The notes beneath the pieces were generated by a model. The model worked only from the letters and a program-made list of their open reading frames with translations, was not told the DNA's origin and searched no databases. Shown here piece by piece: positions 1-8,931 of a DNA stretch of 54,343 bases. Origin of the DNA: Oscillospiraceae bacterium (GTDB lineage: Bacteria; Bacillota; Clostridia; Oscillospirales; Acutalibacteraceae). How positions within the stretch are numbered: the stretch's first letter is position 1; every line of letters begins with the position of its first letter. The stretch lies in contig JAIRXU010000050.1 in NCBI GenBank assembly GCA_031268095.1, positions 1 through 54,343 on the forward strand, in the 5' to 3' direction. A program made the translations under genes and the position numbers.

Positions 1-129
1 GAGGTCCAGCAAGTATTTTTCCGCCGCGGAAAATATGGCGTCGGCCATCGCCGTGTCCACCGCGGGCGCGCAGCCGAACTGGGACAACAGCAGACTGACG
101 GCAAGCAAAAGCGGAAACAATTTCTTCAC
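1..129 (-). CDS. N-terminus of a putative lipoprotein (runs off the left edge)
   Basis: Reading leftward from a GTG at 129, 43 codons remain open to the window edge. The start is preceded by a GGAAGGAG ribosome binding site. The peptide begins with VKKLFP, continues with a hydrophobic Leu-rich core, and reaches LSQFGC, which resembles a type II (lipoprotein) signal peptide with the lipid-modified cysteine at residue 20. The mature part visible is only APAVDTAMADAIFSAAEKY and a few more residues, so no function can be assigned. A consensus promoter lies directly upstream, divergent from pfkA. Confidence 0.6.
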   Translation of the reverse strand, partial: MKKLFPLLLAVSLLLSQFGCAPAVDTAMADAIFSAAEKYLLDL

Positions 130-167
130 GAGAACATCTCCTTCCGCATTGTGCGCAAATATTGAAA

Positions 168-196
168 ATAATAGCACACCAACAGCAAGTTGTCAA
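168..196 (-). promoter_or_regulatory. Sigma-A promoter of the leftward lipoprotein gene
   Basis: On the minus strand TTGACA (196-191) is followed by a 17-nt spacer and TATTAT (173-168), about 40 nt upstream of the GTG start at 129. It is divergent from the pfkA promoter. Confidence 0.75.
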
Positions 197-276
197 CCAT
201 TGGAGCGGAGAATTGTCTGGACGCCGAAAACCCCAGGAAAAACCGGAAAAGAAGAAATGAAATTCTGTTTCGCCTC

Positions 277-305
277 TTGACAATATCCCGTAATTGCGGT
301 ACCAT
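277..305 (+). promoter_or_regulatory. Probable pfkA promoter
   Basis: TTGACA at 277-282 with a 17-nt spacer to a weak TACCAT at 300-305. CATAAT at 303-308 is a better -10 hexamer but lies at 20 nt. Transcription would start about 60 nt before the pfkA ATG. Confidence 0.55.
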
Positions 306-372
306 AATGCAAGGATTCAGCGGCGGTGGAATTTCCGCCGGATAAAAGAGAGGGAAAGAAGGCTTGGGGACG

Positions 373-1335
373 ATGAACAAAATTGCAGTGTTGACCTCCG
401 GCGGGGACTCGCCGGGGATGAATGCCGCCGTGCGGGCAGTGGTGCGCGCGGGGTACGACCGGGGCATGGAAGTCTATGGTGTAATTCGCGGCTACAACGG
501 CCTGATGAACGGAGACCTGGTGCCGCTTGAGCCCCGCAGCGTGTCGGACATCATCCACCGGGGAGGGACTATCCTGTATTCCGCCCGGTCGCCGAAATTC
601 AAGACGGAAGAGGGCCTCCAGCTGGCGGTGGACACCTGCCGCAAGGCGGAGATTGAAGGATTGGTCGTCATTGGGGGCGACGGGTCCTTCCGCGGCGCGC
701 GGGACCTCTCGCTCCAGGGGATCCCCTGCGTCGGTCTGCCCGGGACGATTGACAACGACATCGCTTGCTGCGAATACACCATCGGGTATGACACCTGCCT
801 CAACACCATCGTCGATATGGTGGACCGGGTGCGGGATACGTCGGAGTCCCACGACCGCTGTACGGTGGTGGAGGTCATGGGCCGCAGCGCGGGTTATCTG
901 GCCCTTTACGCCGGGATCGCTGTTGGCGCAACGTCGGTGCTGATCCCGGAAATTCCGCATGATTTTCAGCGGGATGTGATTGACCGGATGAAAAAGATCC
1001 TCCAGACGGGCAAAAGCCATTTCATTATTATGGTGGCCGAAGGCGTCGGCGGCGTCGAAGAAATGGCCCGGCAGATCGAGCGGGAAACCGGTGTGGAATC
1101 CCGCGCGGTGATCCTGGGGCATGTCCAGCGGGGCGGAAGCCCCACCGCCCGGGACCGTGTCCTGGCCAGCCAGATGGGTTCGTACGCCGTTCGTCTGCTC
1201 AGCGACGGGATCGGCAACCGCGTCGTCGCGGTTCAGCAGGAGCAGATTGTGGATTACGATATTTTCGAGGCTCTGCAAATGAAAAAGTCGGTCAACCCGG
1301 CAGACTATCGCATCGCCTACGAAATTTCCATCTAG
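373..1335 (+). CDS. pfkA: ATP-dependent 6-phosphofructokinase
   Basis: A 320-residue protein, the usual length for bacterial PfkA, which phosphorylates fructose 6-phosphate in glycolysis. It starts MNKIAVLTSGGDSPGMNAA, the canonical ATP-site loop. It also has GGDGSFRGA (ATP/Mg site), PGTIDNDI (catalytic TIDND with the proton-accepting aspartate), MGRSAGYLAL and GHVQRGGSPTARDR. Glycine after GGD in the GGDGS loop argues for ATP rather than PPi as donor. I chose the ATG at 373 because AGAAGG lies 10 nt upstream; an in-frame TTG at 364 would be too close to that site. The following hairpin may couple expression to the next gene. Confidence 0.97.
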   Translation: MNKIAVLTSGGDSPGMNAAVRAVVRAGYDRGMEVYGVIRGYNGLMNGDLVPLEPRSVSDIIHRGGTILYSARSPKFKTEEGLQLAVDTCRKAEIEGLVVIGGDGSFRGARDLSLQGIPCVGLPGTIDNDIACCEYTIGYDTCLNTIVDMVDRVRDTSESHDRCTVVEVMGRSAGYLALYAGIAVGATSVLIPEIPHDFQRDVIDRMKKILQTGKSHFIIMVAEGVGGVEEMARQIERETGVESRAVILGHVQRGGSPTARDRVLASQMGSYAVRLLSDGIGNRVVAVQQEQIVDYDIFEALQMKKSVNPADYRIAYEISI

Positions 1336-1338
1336 GCG

Positions 1339-1367
1339 CCCTTCCGCCCAAGAAAAAAACGGAAGGG
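1339..1367 (+). promoter_or_regulatory. Hairpin that would sequester the next gene's ribosome binding site
   Basis: CCCTTCCG (1339-1346) is perfectly complementary to CGGAAGGG (1360-1367) across a 13-nt, A-rich loop. The right arm contains the GGAAGGGG Shine-Dalgarno of the TTG-started gene at 1378. No uridine run follows directly, so a simple terminator is less likely than a translational control element. Confidence 0.5.
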
Positions 1368-1377
1368 GGACTGTATT

Positions 1378-1779
1378 TTGGATTGCCCGCACTGCGGTAA
1401 CCGCATTCTGTACCGCTGGTTCCGGCGCTGCCCCCACTGCGGAGCGCCCAACGCCAGGCGGTCCACTGTGCACCTATGGCTGCTGCTGCTTTGCCTCGGG
1501 GCGTCGGTTTGGTTCCTGGTTTGGACCCATACCGGCAGCGAAGGCAATTTCCCGGATTGGGCGGCGATTCTCTGGCGGCTGGGCGCGGATCTCGTCTTCG
1601 CCTATTTTATCATTTATGTGGCGTCATATTTCCTCGTCGCGCTGGTGATCTGGTCGCCCCGCCATTGCCGCCACAAAAAAAGCCGCTGCGACAATTATTG
1701 CCGCAAATGCGGGCGGCGTATGGAGCCGCCGGAAACCCCGTCCGGCAGCAATCCGGCAGTCTCCGCGCGGCATATTTAA
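1378..1779 (+). CDS. Small zinc-ribbon membrane protein
   Basis: A 133-residue protein beginning at TTG, 10 nt after GGAAGGGGG. The N-terminus has two CxxC pairs (CPHC at residues 3-6 and CPHC near 19-22), forming a zinc ribbon. Two hydrophobic segments follow (about residues 33-50 and 68-93), then a Cys/His-rich tail with CxxxxCRKC. The double zinc knuckle around two membrane helices suggests a small membrane-anchored protein of unknown role. It sits between pfkA and pcrA on the same strand with no visible promoter, so it is probably cotranscribed with pfkA. I do not recognise a named family. Confidence 0.7.
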   Translation: MDCPHCGNRILYRWFRRCPHCGAPNARRSTVHLWLLLLCLGASVWFLVWTHTGSEGNFPDWAAILWRLGADLVFAYFIIYVASYFLVALVIWSPRHCRHKKSRCDNYCRKCGRRMEPPETPSGSNPAVSARHI

Positions 1780-1834
1780 AATACTTCATGCAATGACACA
1801 TTTATTTTACGAAAGAGAGATTCGGAGAAAATCC

Positions 1835-4297
1835 ATGGCAGAAACACAAATGATTGCGTCCCAGCGGGAAACCCGCTGCCTCGCGCTGCGGCGGGAGATC
1901 ATCGCGCAGGATTTCCGGCGCATGAATGAGCGGCAGCAGGAGGCCGTTTTTCAATCCGAAGGCCCGTTGCTGGTGCTGGCCGGAGCCGGGAGCGGAAAAA
2001 CCACCGTGCTGGTCAATCGCATCGCCTGCCTGATCCGGTATGGCGAGGCGTATGAAAGCGAACGCTTCGCTTCCCCGCCGGATGCACAGGACGAAGCGGA
2101 TTTGCAGGCTGCGCTGGCCGGAGATATCGCCGCCCGGGCGGCGGCGGACGGCCTGCTGCGGGAGAATCCGCCCCAACCCTGGCAGATCCTGGCGATCACT
2201 TTCACCAACAAAGCGGCCAACGAGTTGAAAGAGCGCCTGCGGGGAATGCTCGGGCCGGACGCGCAGGACCTTTGGGCCGGAACTTTCCACTCCGTCTGCG
2301 CCAAGATCCTCCGGCGGCACGACGGCGGGCTGCCGGGCTTCAACGCCCATTTTGCGATTTATGACGCCGACGATTCCCGGCGGCTAATGAAAGAAACCCA
2401 GCGGCAGCTGGACATTGACGACAAATTTTTGCCGCATAAGGCCATCCTCGCGGCGGTGAGCCGGGCAAAAGACCAGTTGCTCACCCCGGCGCAGCTGGAG
2501 ACCCAAGCGGGCGGCGACGCCCGCGCCCGGCAGATAGCCCAGGCCTACGCCCGGTACCAGCAACTGCTGCGGACGGCCAACGCGATGGACTTTGACGACA
2601 TCATCGTCCACACAGTGGCTTTGCTGGAGCAAAACGCCCAGGTCCGCAATCAATACCAGCGCCGGTTCCGTTACGTTCTGGTGGACGAATACCAGGACAC
2701 AAATCACGCCCAGTACCGTCTGGTTTCCCTGCTGGCGGGGGGCTGGAATAACCTCTGCGTGGTCGGGGACGACGACCAGAGCATCTATCGCTTCCGGGGC
2801 GCGACGATCGAAAACATCCTCAGCTTTGAGCAGCAATACGCCGGCGCGCACGTCGTTCGCCTGGAACAGAACTACCGCTCCACCCAGACCATCCTCGACG
2901 CGGCCAACGCCGTCATCGCCCACAATGCCCGGCGCAAAGGCAAGGCGCTTTGGACCGGCAACGGCGCGGGAGAACAGATCCTCCGCTACGCCGCCGAGGA
3001 CGAGCGGGACGAAGCCCGCTTTGTGGCGGATACGATCCAAAGCAACGTTTCCGCCGGCCGGCGCTGGGGGGAACATGCGGTGCTGTACCGGATGAACGCG
3101 CTGTCGAACGCGCTGGAAAACGCCATGGTCCGGGCGGGAATCCCTTATAAAATCATCGGCGGACACCGGTTCTATGACCGCAAAGAGATCCGGGACGCTC
3201 TCGCCTATCTGACGGTTCTCAACAATCCCACCGACGCGGTCCGTCTGCGCCGGATCATCAATGAACCCAAGCGCGGCATCGGCGACGCTACCGTCCAGGC
3301 GGCAGCGGACCTGGCGTCGCGGGAGGGCTGCTCGCTCTACGAGATCCTCCGCCGGGCGGGGCATTATCCCGCCCTCAGCCGCGCGGCAGGAAAAATCGCG
3401 TCCTTTGTCGCCCTGATCGACGGCCTGCGTGAAGATGCGGCGGACCTGACGCTCCAGGAGCTTTTTGAGCAAACAATGCAGCGCAGCGGATACTTTCTCT
3501 CCCTGGCTGCGGATCCCGCCACCCAAGAGGAGCGGACGGAAAACCTCCAGGAACTCTCCTCCAACCTGGCCCGGTACGGGGAGGAGACCCCGGAAGCAAC
3601 GCTGGGCGGCTTCCTGGAGGAAGTGGCCCTGATGACCGACATTGACCAGTTCAACGCCGAGGCGGACACCATCGTCCTCATGACGCTCCATGCCGCCAAG
3701 GGACTGGAGTTTCCTTTCGTGTTCCTCCCCGCATTGGAAGACGGCGTTTTCCCTGGCATGCAGACCCTGATGGGCGGGGAAGAGGACATGGAAGAGGAAC
3801 GGCGGTTGGCTTACGTCGGCATCACCCGGGCCAAAGAGCGGCTGTACATTTCCACCACCGGCACTCGCATGCTCTACGGCCGGACCAACCGCTGCCCGCC
3901 TTCCCGCTTTCTGCGGGAAATTCCTGCCGCGCTGCTGGAAGAAACCGGCCCGCTCACCCAGCCGTCCGCCCGGTTCTCTGTTTCGTCCTCTGTCTTTCAG
4001 GATCCGGATGGCCTTTCGCCCGGGGAAACAGCAGGCGCCGTCTCCGCCGCCACGCGGCAGGCGGGCCGCCGGCCCTCCGCCAGAGGAAGCCTCTCGGCTC
4101 TGCATCCAGCTCCCGCGGCGGCGGTCTCTCTGGATTTCCGCCCGGGCGATGCGGTGCGCCACAAGACCTTCGGTGAAGGGATGGTTCTGGCGGCGCAGGC
4201 GGTGGGCAACGATCTGCTGCTGGAAATCGCCTTCGACAAAGCAGGCACCAAAAAACTAATGGCTAAGTTCGCCAAGCTGGAAAAGCGGGAGCCGTAG
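1835..4297 (+). CDS. pcrA: ATP-dependent DNA helicase PcrA/UvrD (superfamily 1A)
   Basis: About 820 residues. All SF1A motifs are readable: Q motif NERQQEAV, Walker A GAGSGKTT (about residues 50-57), ITFTNKAANELKERL, GTFHSVCAKILRR, Walker B VDEYQDTN (about 283), GDDDQSIYRFRGA, EQNYRSTQ, TLHAAKGLEFPFVF and YVGITRAKERLY (about 660). The last 55 residues (PGDAVRHKTFGEGMV onward) match the Tudor-like domain typical of Gram-positive PcrA, which contacts RNA polymerase. An insertion of about 30 residues after motif I (around DEADLQAALAGDIAARAA) fits the clostridial form. The protein unwinds 3'-5' DNA in nucleotide-excision repair and replication-fork processing. The ATG at 1835 was chosen because CGGAGA lies 9 nt upstream. 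Confidence 0.95.
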   Translation: MAETQMIASQRETRCLALRREIIAQDFRRMNERQQEAVFQSEGPLLVLAGAGSGKTTVLVNRIACLIRYGEAYESERFASPPDAQDEADLQAALAGDIAARAAADGLLRENPPQPWQILAITFTNKAANELKERLRGMLGPDAQDLWAGTFHSVCAKILRRHDGGLPGFNAHFAIYDADDSRRLMKETQRQLDIDDKFLPHKAILAAVSRAKDQLLTPAQLETQAGGDARARQIAQAYARYQQLLRTANAMDFDDIIVHTVALLEQNAQVRNQYQRRFRYVLVDEYQDTNHAQYRLVSLLAGGWNNLCVVGDDDQSIYRFRGATIENILSFEQQYAGAHVVRLEQNYRSTQTILDAANAVIAHNARRKGKALWTGNGAGEQILRYAAEDERDEARFVADTIQSNVSAGRRWGEHAVLYRMNALSNALENAMVRAGIPYKIIGGHRFYDRKEIRDALAYLTVLNNPTDAVRLRRIINEPKRGIGDATVQAAADLASREGCSLYEILRRAGHYPALSRAAGKIASFVALIDGLREDAADLTLQELFEQTMQRSGYFLSLAADPATQEERTENLQELSSNLARYGEETPEATLGGFLEEVALMTDIDQFNAEADTIVLMTLHAAKGLEFPFVFLPALEDGVFPGMQTLMGGEEDMEEERRLAYVGITRAKERLYISTTGTRMLYGRTNRCPPSRFLREIPAALLEETGPLTQPSARFSVSSSVFQDPDGLSPGETAGAVSAATRQAGRRPSARGSLSALHPAPAAAVSLDFRPGDAVRHKTFGEGMVLAAQAVGNDLLLEIAFDKAGTKKLMAKFAKLEKREP

Positions 4298-4415
4298 CTC
4301 TTCTGTTGGAGCTCCATGTTCCAGGTGTCCCCGTGATTATGGTAGCAATATCATCAAATATCATCATCAGAAACGGATGTTTCGTATCACAAAATCACTT
4401 TGGGGGGTAGGATGC

Positions 4416-7412
4416 ATGACATATCGTTTACAGAGAGAACATTACCGGGATTTTTCGGTATACGAGCAAAACAAGCGGGCGCCCCGGGCGTACTTTGTTC
4501 CGTATGGAGACGAAGCGCCCCTGCGGGAGGTTCCCTTGGCGGAACAGCGGTATCGTTCCGATCTGGTGCGGGTCCTTTCCGGACAGTGGGATTTCCGCTT
4601 CTTTGCGGATGTTTCGGAGCTGCCGAAAACATTCGACACGGGCGTGGAGGTCTTCACGGCCGTGACGGTGCCGTCCACCTGGCAGCGGACGGGAGTGCTG
4701 CCGCCGGTGTACCTCAACTGCCCGTATCCTTTCGACAACGTCCCACCCGAGCTTCCGGAGCGGCTGGCCTGCGGCGTGTACCGCAAGACTTTCCAGGCGG
4801 ACCAGCCCCAGGGGAAGACCTTCTTGCTGGCCTTCCTGGGGGTCATCCCCTGCGTTGACGTTTACCTCAACGGGTACCATATCGGCTACAGCGAAGGGGC
4901 CCACAATACGGCGGAATTTGACTTGAGCGCCTTCGTGCATCCCGGCGAAAATGAGCTGCTGGCTGTTGTGTATCAGTACAGCACCGGAACCTTCCTGGAG
5001 TGCCAAGACATGTTCCGGGAAGTGGGGATTTTCCGGGACGTGCTGCTCTATGAACTTCCGTCCGTCTTCCTCAACGATTACTGCGTCCGGACCCTTCCCC
5101 AGGCGGATGGCCGCTGGCAGTTGGCCGTGACCCTGGAGGTTGTCGGGGAATGCCAGGGCTGGGAGGTGGAATGGAAGATCGACGGCCTGCCGCAGAGCTA
5201 CAGCGGCGCCGCCCGGCCCAGGATCAACTTCGTGCTGGAGCGCCTGAAAGCGGACGCCTGGAACGCGGAACAGCCGGTGCTGTATGACGCCTGGCTGAAA
5301 CTGAAGGAAAAAGGCGGCGAAGTCTCCCAGTGCGTCCGCATCCCCGTCGGGTTCCGGGCCGTCCAAGTGGACGGCAACGTCTTCCGCTTCAACGGCCGCG
5401 CCATTAAGTGCAAGGGCGTCAACCACCATGACGCCGACCCGGTCAAAGGCTACGCGCTGTCCTTTGCGGACTACGAACGGGACCTGACGCTGATGAAACA
5501 GTATAACGTCAACACCATCCGCACGTCCCATTATCCGCCGGACCCCTTCCTGCTCCAGCTGGCCGACCGGCTGGGCTTCTATGTCGTAGACGAAGCGGAC
5601 ATTGAAACCCACGGCTGCGGCTGCGCGCCCCACAATAACATTGACCTCATCAGCGCGGACCGGCGCTGGATCCCCCGGTACCTGGACCGGGTCAAACGCA
5701 TGTATCTGCGGGACCGCAGCCATCCCTGCGTGACGATGTGGTCCCTGGGCAATGAGGCGGGGGGACGCGTCTGCCAGGACGCGTGTTTCGCTTACCTGCA
5801 CGCGGTCTGTCCGGATCTTCCCGTGCACTATGAGGGCGTCTGGCGGCTGGATATCCACGCCTACGACGTCTATTCCGAAATGTACACCACCCATGCCAAA
5901 CTGGAGAAGATCGGCAAGGGCGAAGAAAAAGAACGGCTGCAGGAAAAACCCTGTTTCCTCTGCGAGTATGCCCACGCCATGGGCTTCGGCCCCGGCAATC
6001 TGGAGGAGTACTGGGATCTGTTTTACCGGTATGACAACCTGATGGGCGGCTGTGTCTGGGAATGGGCGGACCATGCCGTCTATCATGACGGGGATGGCAG
6101 CCCCTACCGCTGGACTTACGGCGGCGACCACGGGGAAACCAGGCACGACGGCAACTTTTGCGTTGACGGCCTGTTCTATCCCGACCGGCGGCCGCACACC
6201 GGAGCCAAGGCTCTCAAAAACGTCTACCGTCCCGTCCGGGCCCGGTGGGAGGACGGCGCGGTCGTCTTCCAGAACACCAACCGCTTCGCTTCGGCGGAAC
6301 TGACTGTCCGCTGGACGCTGCTGCTGGACGGTAGCCCGGCGGCCGAAGGCGTGACAGCGCTTTCCCTTCCCGCGCTGGAAGAACGGCAAACCGTCCTGGA
6401 ACTCCCGGCGCTTGCTTCCGGCAGCGCCAACGACGGCGACGCCCATCTGACTCTCACATATACCGACGCGGCGGGAACGGTCGTCGCTTTCGAACAGCTG
6501 ACACTGCAAGAGGTGTATCGGCCGGAGGTTCTGCCGGAAGGCGCTTCCGCACTGGAAGAGGACGAGGGCGGCTTCACGGTGTCCGACGGAACCACAGCGT
6601 TCCGCTTCGGGAAGGTGGAGGGATCCCTGATCCAGATCACCAAAGGCGGAACGCCGCTGCTGGCGGAGGGCACAGCGCTGCTGCCAACGGTGCTGCGGGC
6701 GCCGCTGGACAACGACAAAATCATCGGCTACTTCATGCAGCAGGCAGGATATGACGACACCCATATGACCGCTGTTCCCCAAGGCCTTTCGGCAGCGCAG
6801 GACGGCGAAACCGTCCGCGTCCTGGCCCGGTTCTCGCTGGAAGCGAACGGGGCGCCCGCCTTCGGCGCGGAACTTTGCTTCGCCGTCCGGGGCGCGGCCT
6901 GTCATATAGACGCACGGCTCTTTGCCGCGGGGGAAGAGGTCTTTGGGGATCTTCCGCGGTTTGGCGTACGGCTGGCGCTGCGCAGGGACTTGGATCATGT
7001 CTCCTGGCTGGGCCTCGGGCCGGGCGAAAACCTTCCCGACCTCCGCGCGCAAACGGCCTTCGGGCAATATGAGAGCTCCGTTGACGCGCTCCAGGAACCG
7101 TACATCAAGCCCCAAGAAAACGGGATCCGGGGCGGCGTCCGCCGGCTCGATTTTTCAGACGCGGCGGGTAGCGGCCTGCACATCACCAACGCCCCGGGGA
7201 AACTGCACTTTGCCGCCCGGCGCTGGTCGCCGGAAACTTTGGCGGCGGCAAAGCACCAGGAAGACTTGCGGGATGACGGGGCGGTCTTCCTCGCGCTGGA
7301 TGGCTTCCACCGGGGGACGGGAAGCAGTTCCTGCGGGCCGGACACTCTGGTCGAGTACCGGTTTGACGCGCTGGAACCTCTTGCCTTCTCCTTTGACCTG
7401 CTGGCGCGATGA
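4416..7412 (+). CDS. lacZ: Beta-galactosidase, glycoside hydrolase family 2
   Basis: 998 residues, close to classical LacZ. The five-domain GH2 layout is visible: N-terminal sugar-binding jelly roll (YLNGYHIGYSEGAHNTAEFD), immunoglobulin-like domain, TIM barrel (NHHDADPVKGYALSF, NTIRTSHYPPDP, DEADIETHGC), then beta domains ending in the LacZ small chain region (LGLGPGENLPDLR). The acid/base glutamate lies in MWSLGNEAG (about 446) and the nucleophile glutamate in CEYAHAMG (about 516). There is no signal peptide, so the enzyme is cytoplasmic and would hydrolyse imported beta-galactosides. The ATG at 4416 follows GGGGGG/TAGGA; an in-frame ATG at 4377 lacks a ribosome site. The stop overlaps the eutA start by 4 nt. 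The 118 nt upstream hold only an AT-rich repeated ATATCATCA stretch and no clear promoter. Confidence 0.93.
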   Translation: MTYRLQREHYRDFSVYEQNKRAPRAYFVPYGDEAPLREVPLAEQRYRSDLVRVLSGQWDFRFFADVSELPKTFDTGVEVFTAVTVPSTWQRTGVLPPVYLNCPYPFDNVPPELPERLACGVYRKTFQADQPQGKTFLLAFLGVIPCVDVYLNGYHIGYSEGAHNTAEFDLSAFVHPGENELLAVVYQYSTGTFLECQDMFREVGIFRDVLLYELPSVFLNDYCVRTLPQADGRWQLAVTLEVVGECQGWEVEWKIDGLPQSYSGAARPRINFVLERLKADAWNAEQPVLYDAWLKLKEKGGEVSQCVRIPVGFRAVQVDGNVFRFNGRAIKCKGVNHHDADPVKGYALSFADYERDLTLMKQYNVNTIRTSHYPPDPFLLQLADRLGFYVVDEADIETHGCGCAPHNNIDLISADRRWIPRYLDRVKRMYLRDRSHPCVTMWSLGNEAGGRVCQDACFAYLHAVCPDLPVHYEGVWRLDIHAYDVYSEMYTTHAKLEKIGKGEEKERLQEKPCFLCEYAHAMGFGPGNLEEYWDLFYRYDNLMGGCVWEWADHAVYHDGDGSPYRWTYGGDHGETRHDGNFCVDGLFYPDRRPHTGAKALKNVYRPVRARWEDGAVVFQNTNRFASAELTVRWTLLLDGSPAAEGVTALSLPALEERQTVLELPALASGSANDGDAHLTLTYTDAAGTVVAFEQLTLQEVYRPEVLPEGASALEEDEGGFTVSDGTTAFRFGKVEGSLIQITKGGTPLLAEGTALLPTVLRAPLDNDKIIGYFMQQAGYDDTHMTAVPQGLSAAQDGETVRVLARFSLEANGAPAFGAELCFAVRGAACHIDARLFAAGEEVFGDLPRFGVRLALRRDLDHVSWLGLGPGENLPDLRAQTAFGQYESSVDALQEPYIKPQENGIRGGVRRLDFSDAAGSGLHITNAPGKLHFAARRWSPETLAAAKHQEDLRDDGAVFLALDGFHRGTGSSSCGPDTLVEYRFDALEPLAFSFDLLAR

Positions 7413-8875
7413 TCAGTGTCGGCATCGATATTGGCACTTCCACCACGCAGGTCATCTTCAGCGAATTGACGCTGACCAACACCGGCGGCCTTTTTTCCGT
7501 CCCCCGGGTGGAAATCACGCGCAAGCAGGTGATCCGCCGGGGGGAGGTTCACTTGACGCCTCTGCTGGACGAACGCACCATCAACGCGGCAGCTCTGCGG
7601 GAGATCGTCGCGGCGGAGTTCCGCCGGGCGGGGATCCCCTTGGGCGGAACAGATACCGGCGCGGTGATTATCACCGGCGAAAGCGCGCGGAAGGAAAATG
7701 CCGCCGCCGTCCTGACCCAGCTCAGCGGCTTCGCCGGAGATTTTGTCGTCTCCACCGCCGGACCGGACCTGGAAAGCCTCCTGGCCGGACAGGGCAGCGG
7801 CGCCCAGGCAGACGCCCGCGAACACCGCCGGACGACCGCGAATTTCGACGTCGGCGGCGGAACCACCAACATCGCTGTTTTCGACGGCGGCGTTCCGGTT
7901 GCCTTCGGCTGTTATGATATTGGCGGACGGCAGTTGCGGTTTTCTCCGGACGGGGTGCTGCGCTATCTCAGCCCCAGCGCGCAAATCCTCACGGCGTCGC
8001 TGGGGCTGCGCCTGTGCACCGGGGAAATCCCAGCGACGGAAGACCTGCGCCGCCTGGCCGCTCGGATGGCGGATCTGCTGGCGGCGAGTATCTCCCCGGA
8101 CCCGGACGGGCGCGACGCCGCGCTGTTGGACCGGGTCCGCACCGCCGGGAGCTCTTCCCTGCGGCTGTCTCGCCTGCCGGAAGCGCTCTGTTTTTCCGGG
8201 GGGGTGGCGGACTGTATTTATCATGCCGGACGGGATCGCTTCGCTTTCGGGGATTTTGGTGTGCTGCTGGGCGAGGCCGTCCGCGCCGGAAGCCTCTTCG
8301 GTTCCGGCCGGGTCATTCAGCCCAGAGAGACCATCCGTGCTACAGTCATCGGCGCGGGCATGTACACCACCACCCTTTCCGGCAGCACGATTTTCTATTC
8401 CGACCCGGCGCTGTTTCCGCTGCAAAACCTGCCGGTGCTGCGGCTGACCGAAGCGCAGGAGCGGGCCGCCTTCGCCGGGGAACCGGCGCAACTGGCGCAG
8501 GCCGTCCGCTGGTTCCTCCGGCAAAGCGACCGGGAAACCGCCGTCCTCGCGCTGGAAGGCAAACCCAGCCCTGGGTATCGGGAACTGCAAGTTCTCGCCG
8601 GAACCCTGACCGCCGCCCTGCTAGAGGCACTCCCCGCGGACCAGCCCCTGCTGGCGCTGACCCGCCATGATATGGGCAAGGCCCTGGGGCAGGCGATGCT
8701 GCTCCACACAAAAAAAAGCGGCGCGGCGCGCCGCGCCGTCGCGGCTCTCGACAGCGTCGCGCTGGACAGCGTCGCTTCCGGAACCGCTGCAGGCAGCGCG
8801 TTTCTGGATTTCGGCCGGCCGCAGATGCGGGGACTGGTGGTTCCGGTGGTGGTGAAAACGCTGCTGATGGGATAA
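7409..8875 (+). CDS. eutA: EutA-type ethanolamine ammonia-lyase reactivating ATPase
   Basis: A 488-residue actin/Hsp70-fold ATPase. It opens with VGIDIGTSTTQVIFS (phosphate-1 loop), followed by AVIITGESARKENA, DFVVSTAGPDLESLLAG, NFDVGGGTTNIAVFDGG (phosphate-2 loop, about 145), CFSGGVADCIY and RATVIGAGMYTTTLSGS (adenosine loop). These are characteristic of EutA, which in enteric bacteria exchanges damaged cobalamin out of ethanolamine ammonia-lyase EutBC. The ATG overlaps the lacZ stop (ATGA), implying translational coupling. No eutB, eutC, eutL or microcompartment shell gene is present in the window, so the partner is either elsewhere or different. A terminator follows. Confidence 0.85.
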   Translation: MISVGIDIGTSTTQVIFSELTLTNTGGLFSVPRVEITRKQVIRRGEVHLTPLLDERTINAAALREIVAAEFRRAGIPLGGTDTGAVIITGESARKENAAAVLTQLSGFAGDFVVSTAGPDLESLLAGQGSGAQADAREHRRTTANFDVGGGTTNIAVFDGGVPVAFGCYDIGGRQLRFSPDGVLRYLSPSAQILTASLGLRLCTGEIPATEDLRRLAARMADLLAASISPDPDGRDAALLDRVRTAGSSSLRLSRLPEALCFSGGVADCIYHAGRDRFAFGDFGVLLGEAVRAGSLFGSGRVIQPRETIRATVIGAGMYTTTLSGSTIFYSDPALFPLQNLPVLRLTEAQERAAFAGEPAQLAQAVRWFLRQSDRETAVLALEGKPSPGYRELQVLAGTLTAALLEALPADQPLLALTRHDMGKALGQAMLLHTKKSGAARRAVAALDSVALDSVASGTAAGSAFLDFGRPQMRGLVVPVVVKTLLMG

Positions 8876-8896
8876 CCCAAAAAAATAGGCGCACGG

Positions 8897-8931
8897 GCCG
8901 GGACGGTTTTTACCGTCTTTCGGCTTTTTCT
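8897..8931 (+). terminator. Rho-independent terminator after eutA
   Basis: GCCGGGACGGT pairs with ACCGTCTTTCGGC (inner stem GACGGT/ACCGTC, outer GCCG/CGGC), followed by TTTTTC and further T tracts. It overlaps the 3' end of the convergent pseudogene. Confidence 0.7.

Noticed and set aside
364-372. TTG start three codons upstream of the pfkA ATG
   Set aside because: It would sit 1 nt after the ribosome site, and PfkA proteins start at the MNKIAVLTSGGD position.
4428-7115. Antisense open frame of about 890 codons opposite the beta-galactosidase
   Set aside because: Same GC-rich shadow effect; no motifs, and the sense gene is unambiguous.
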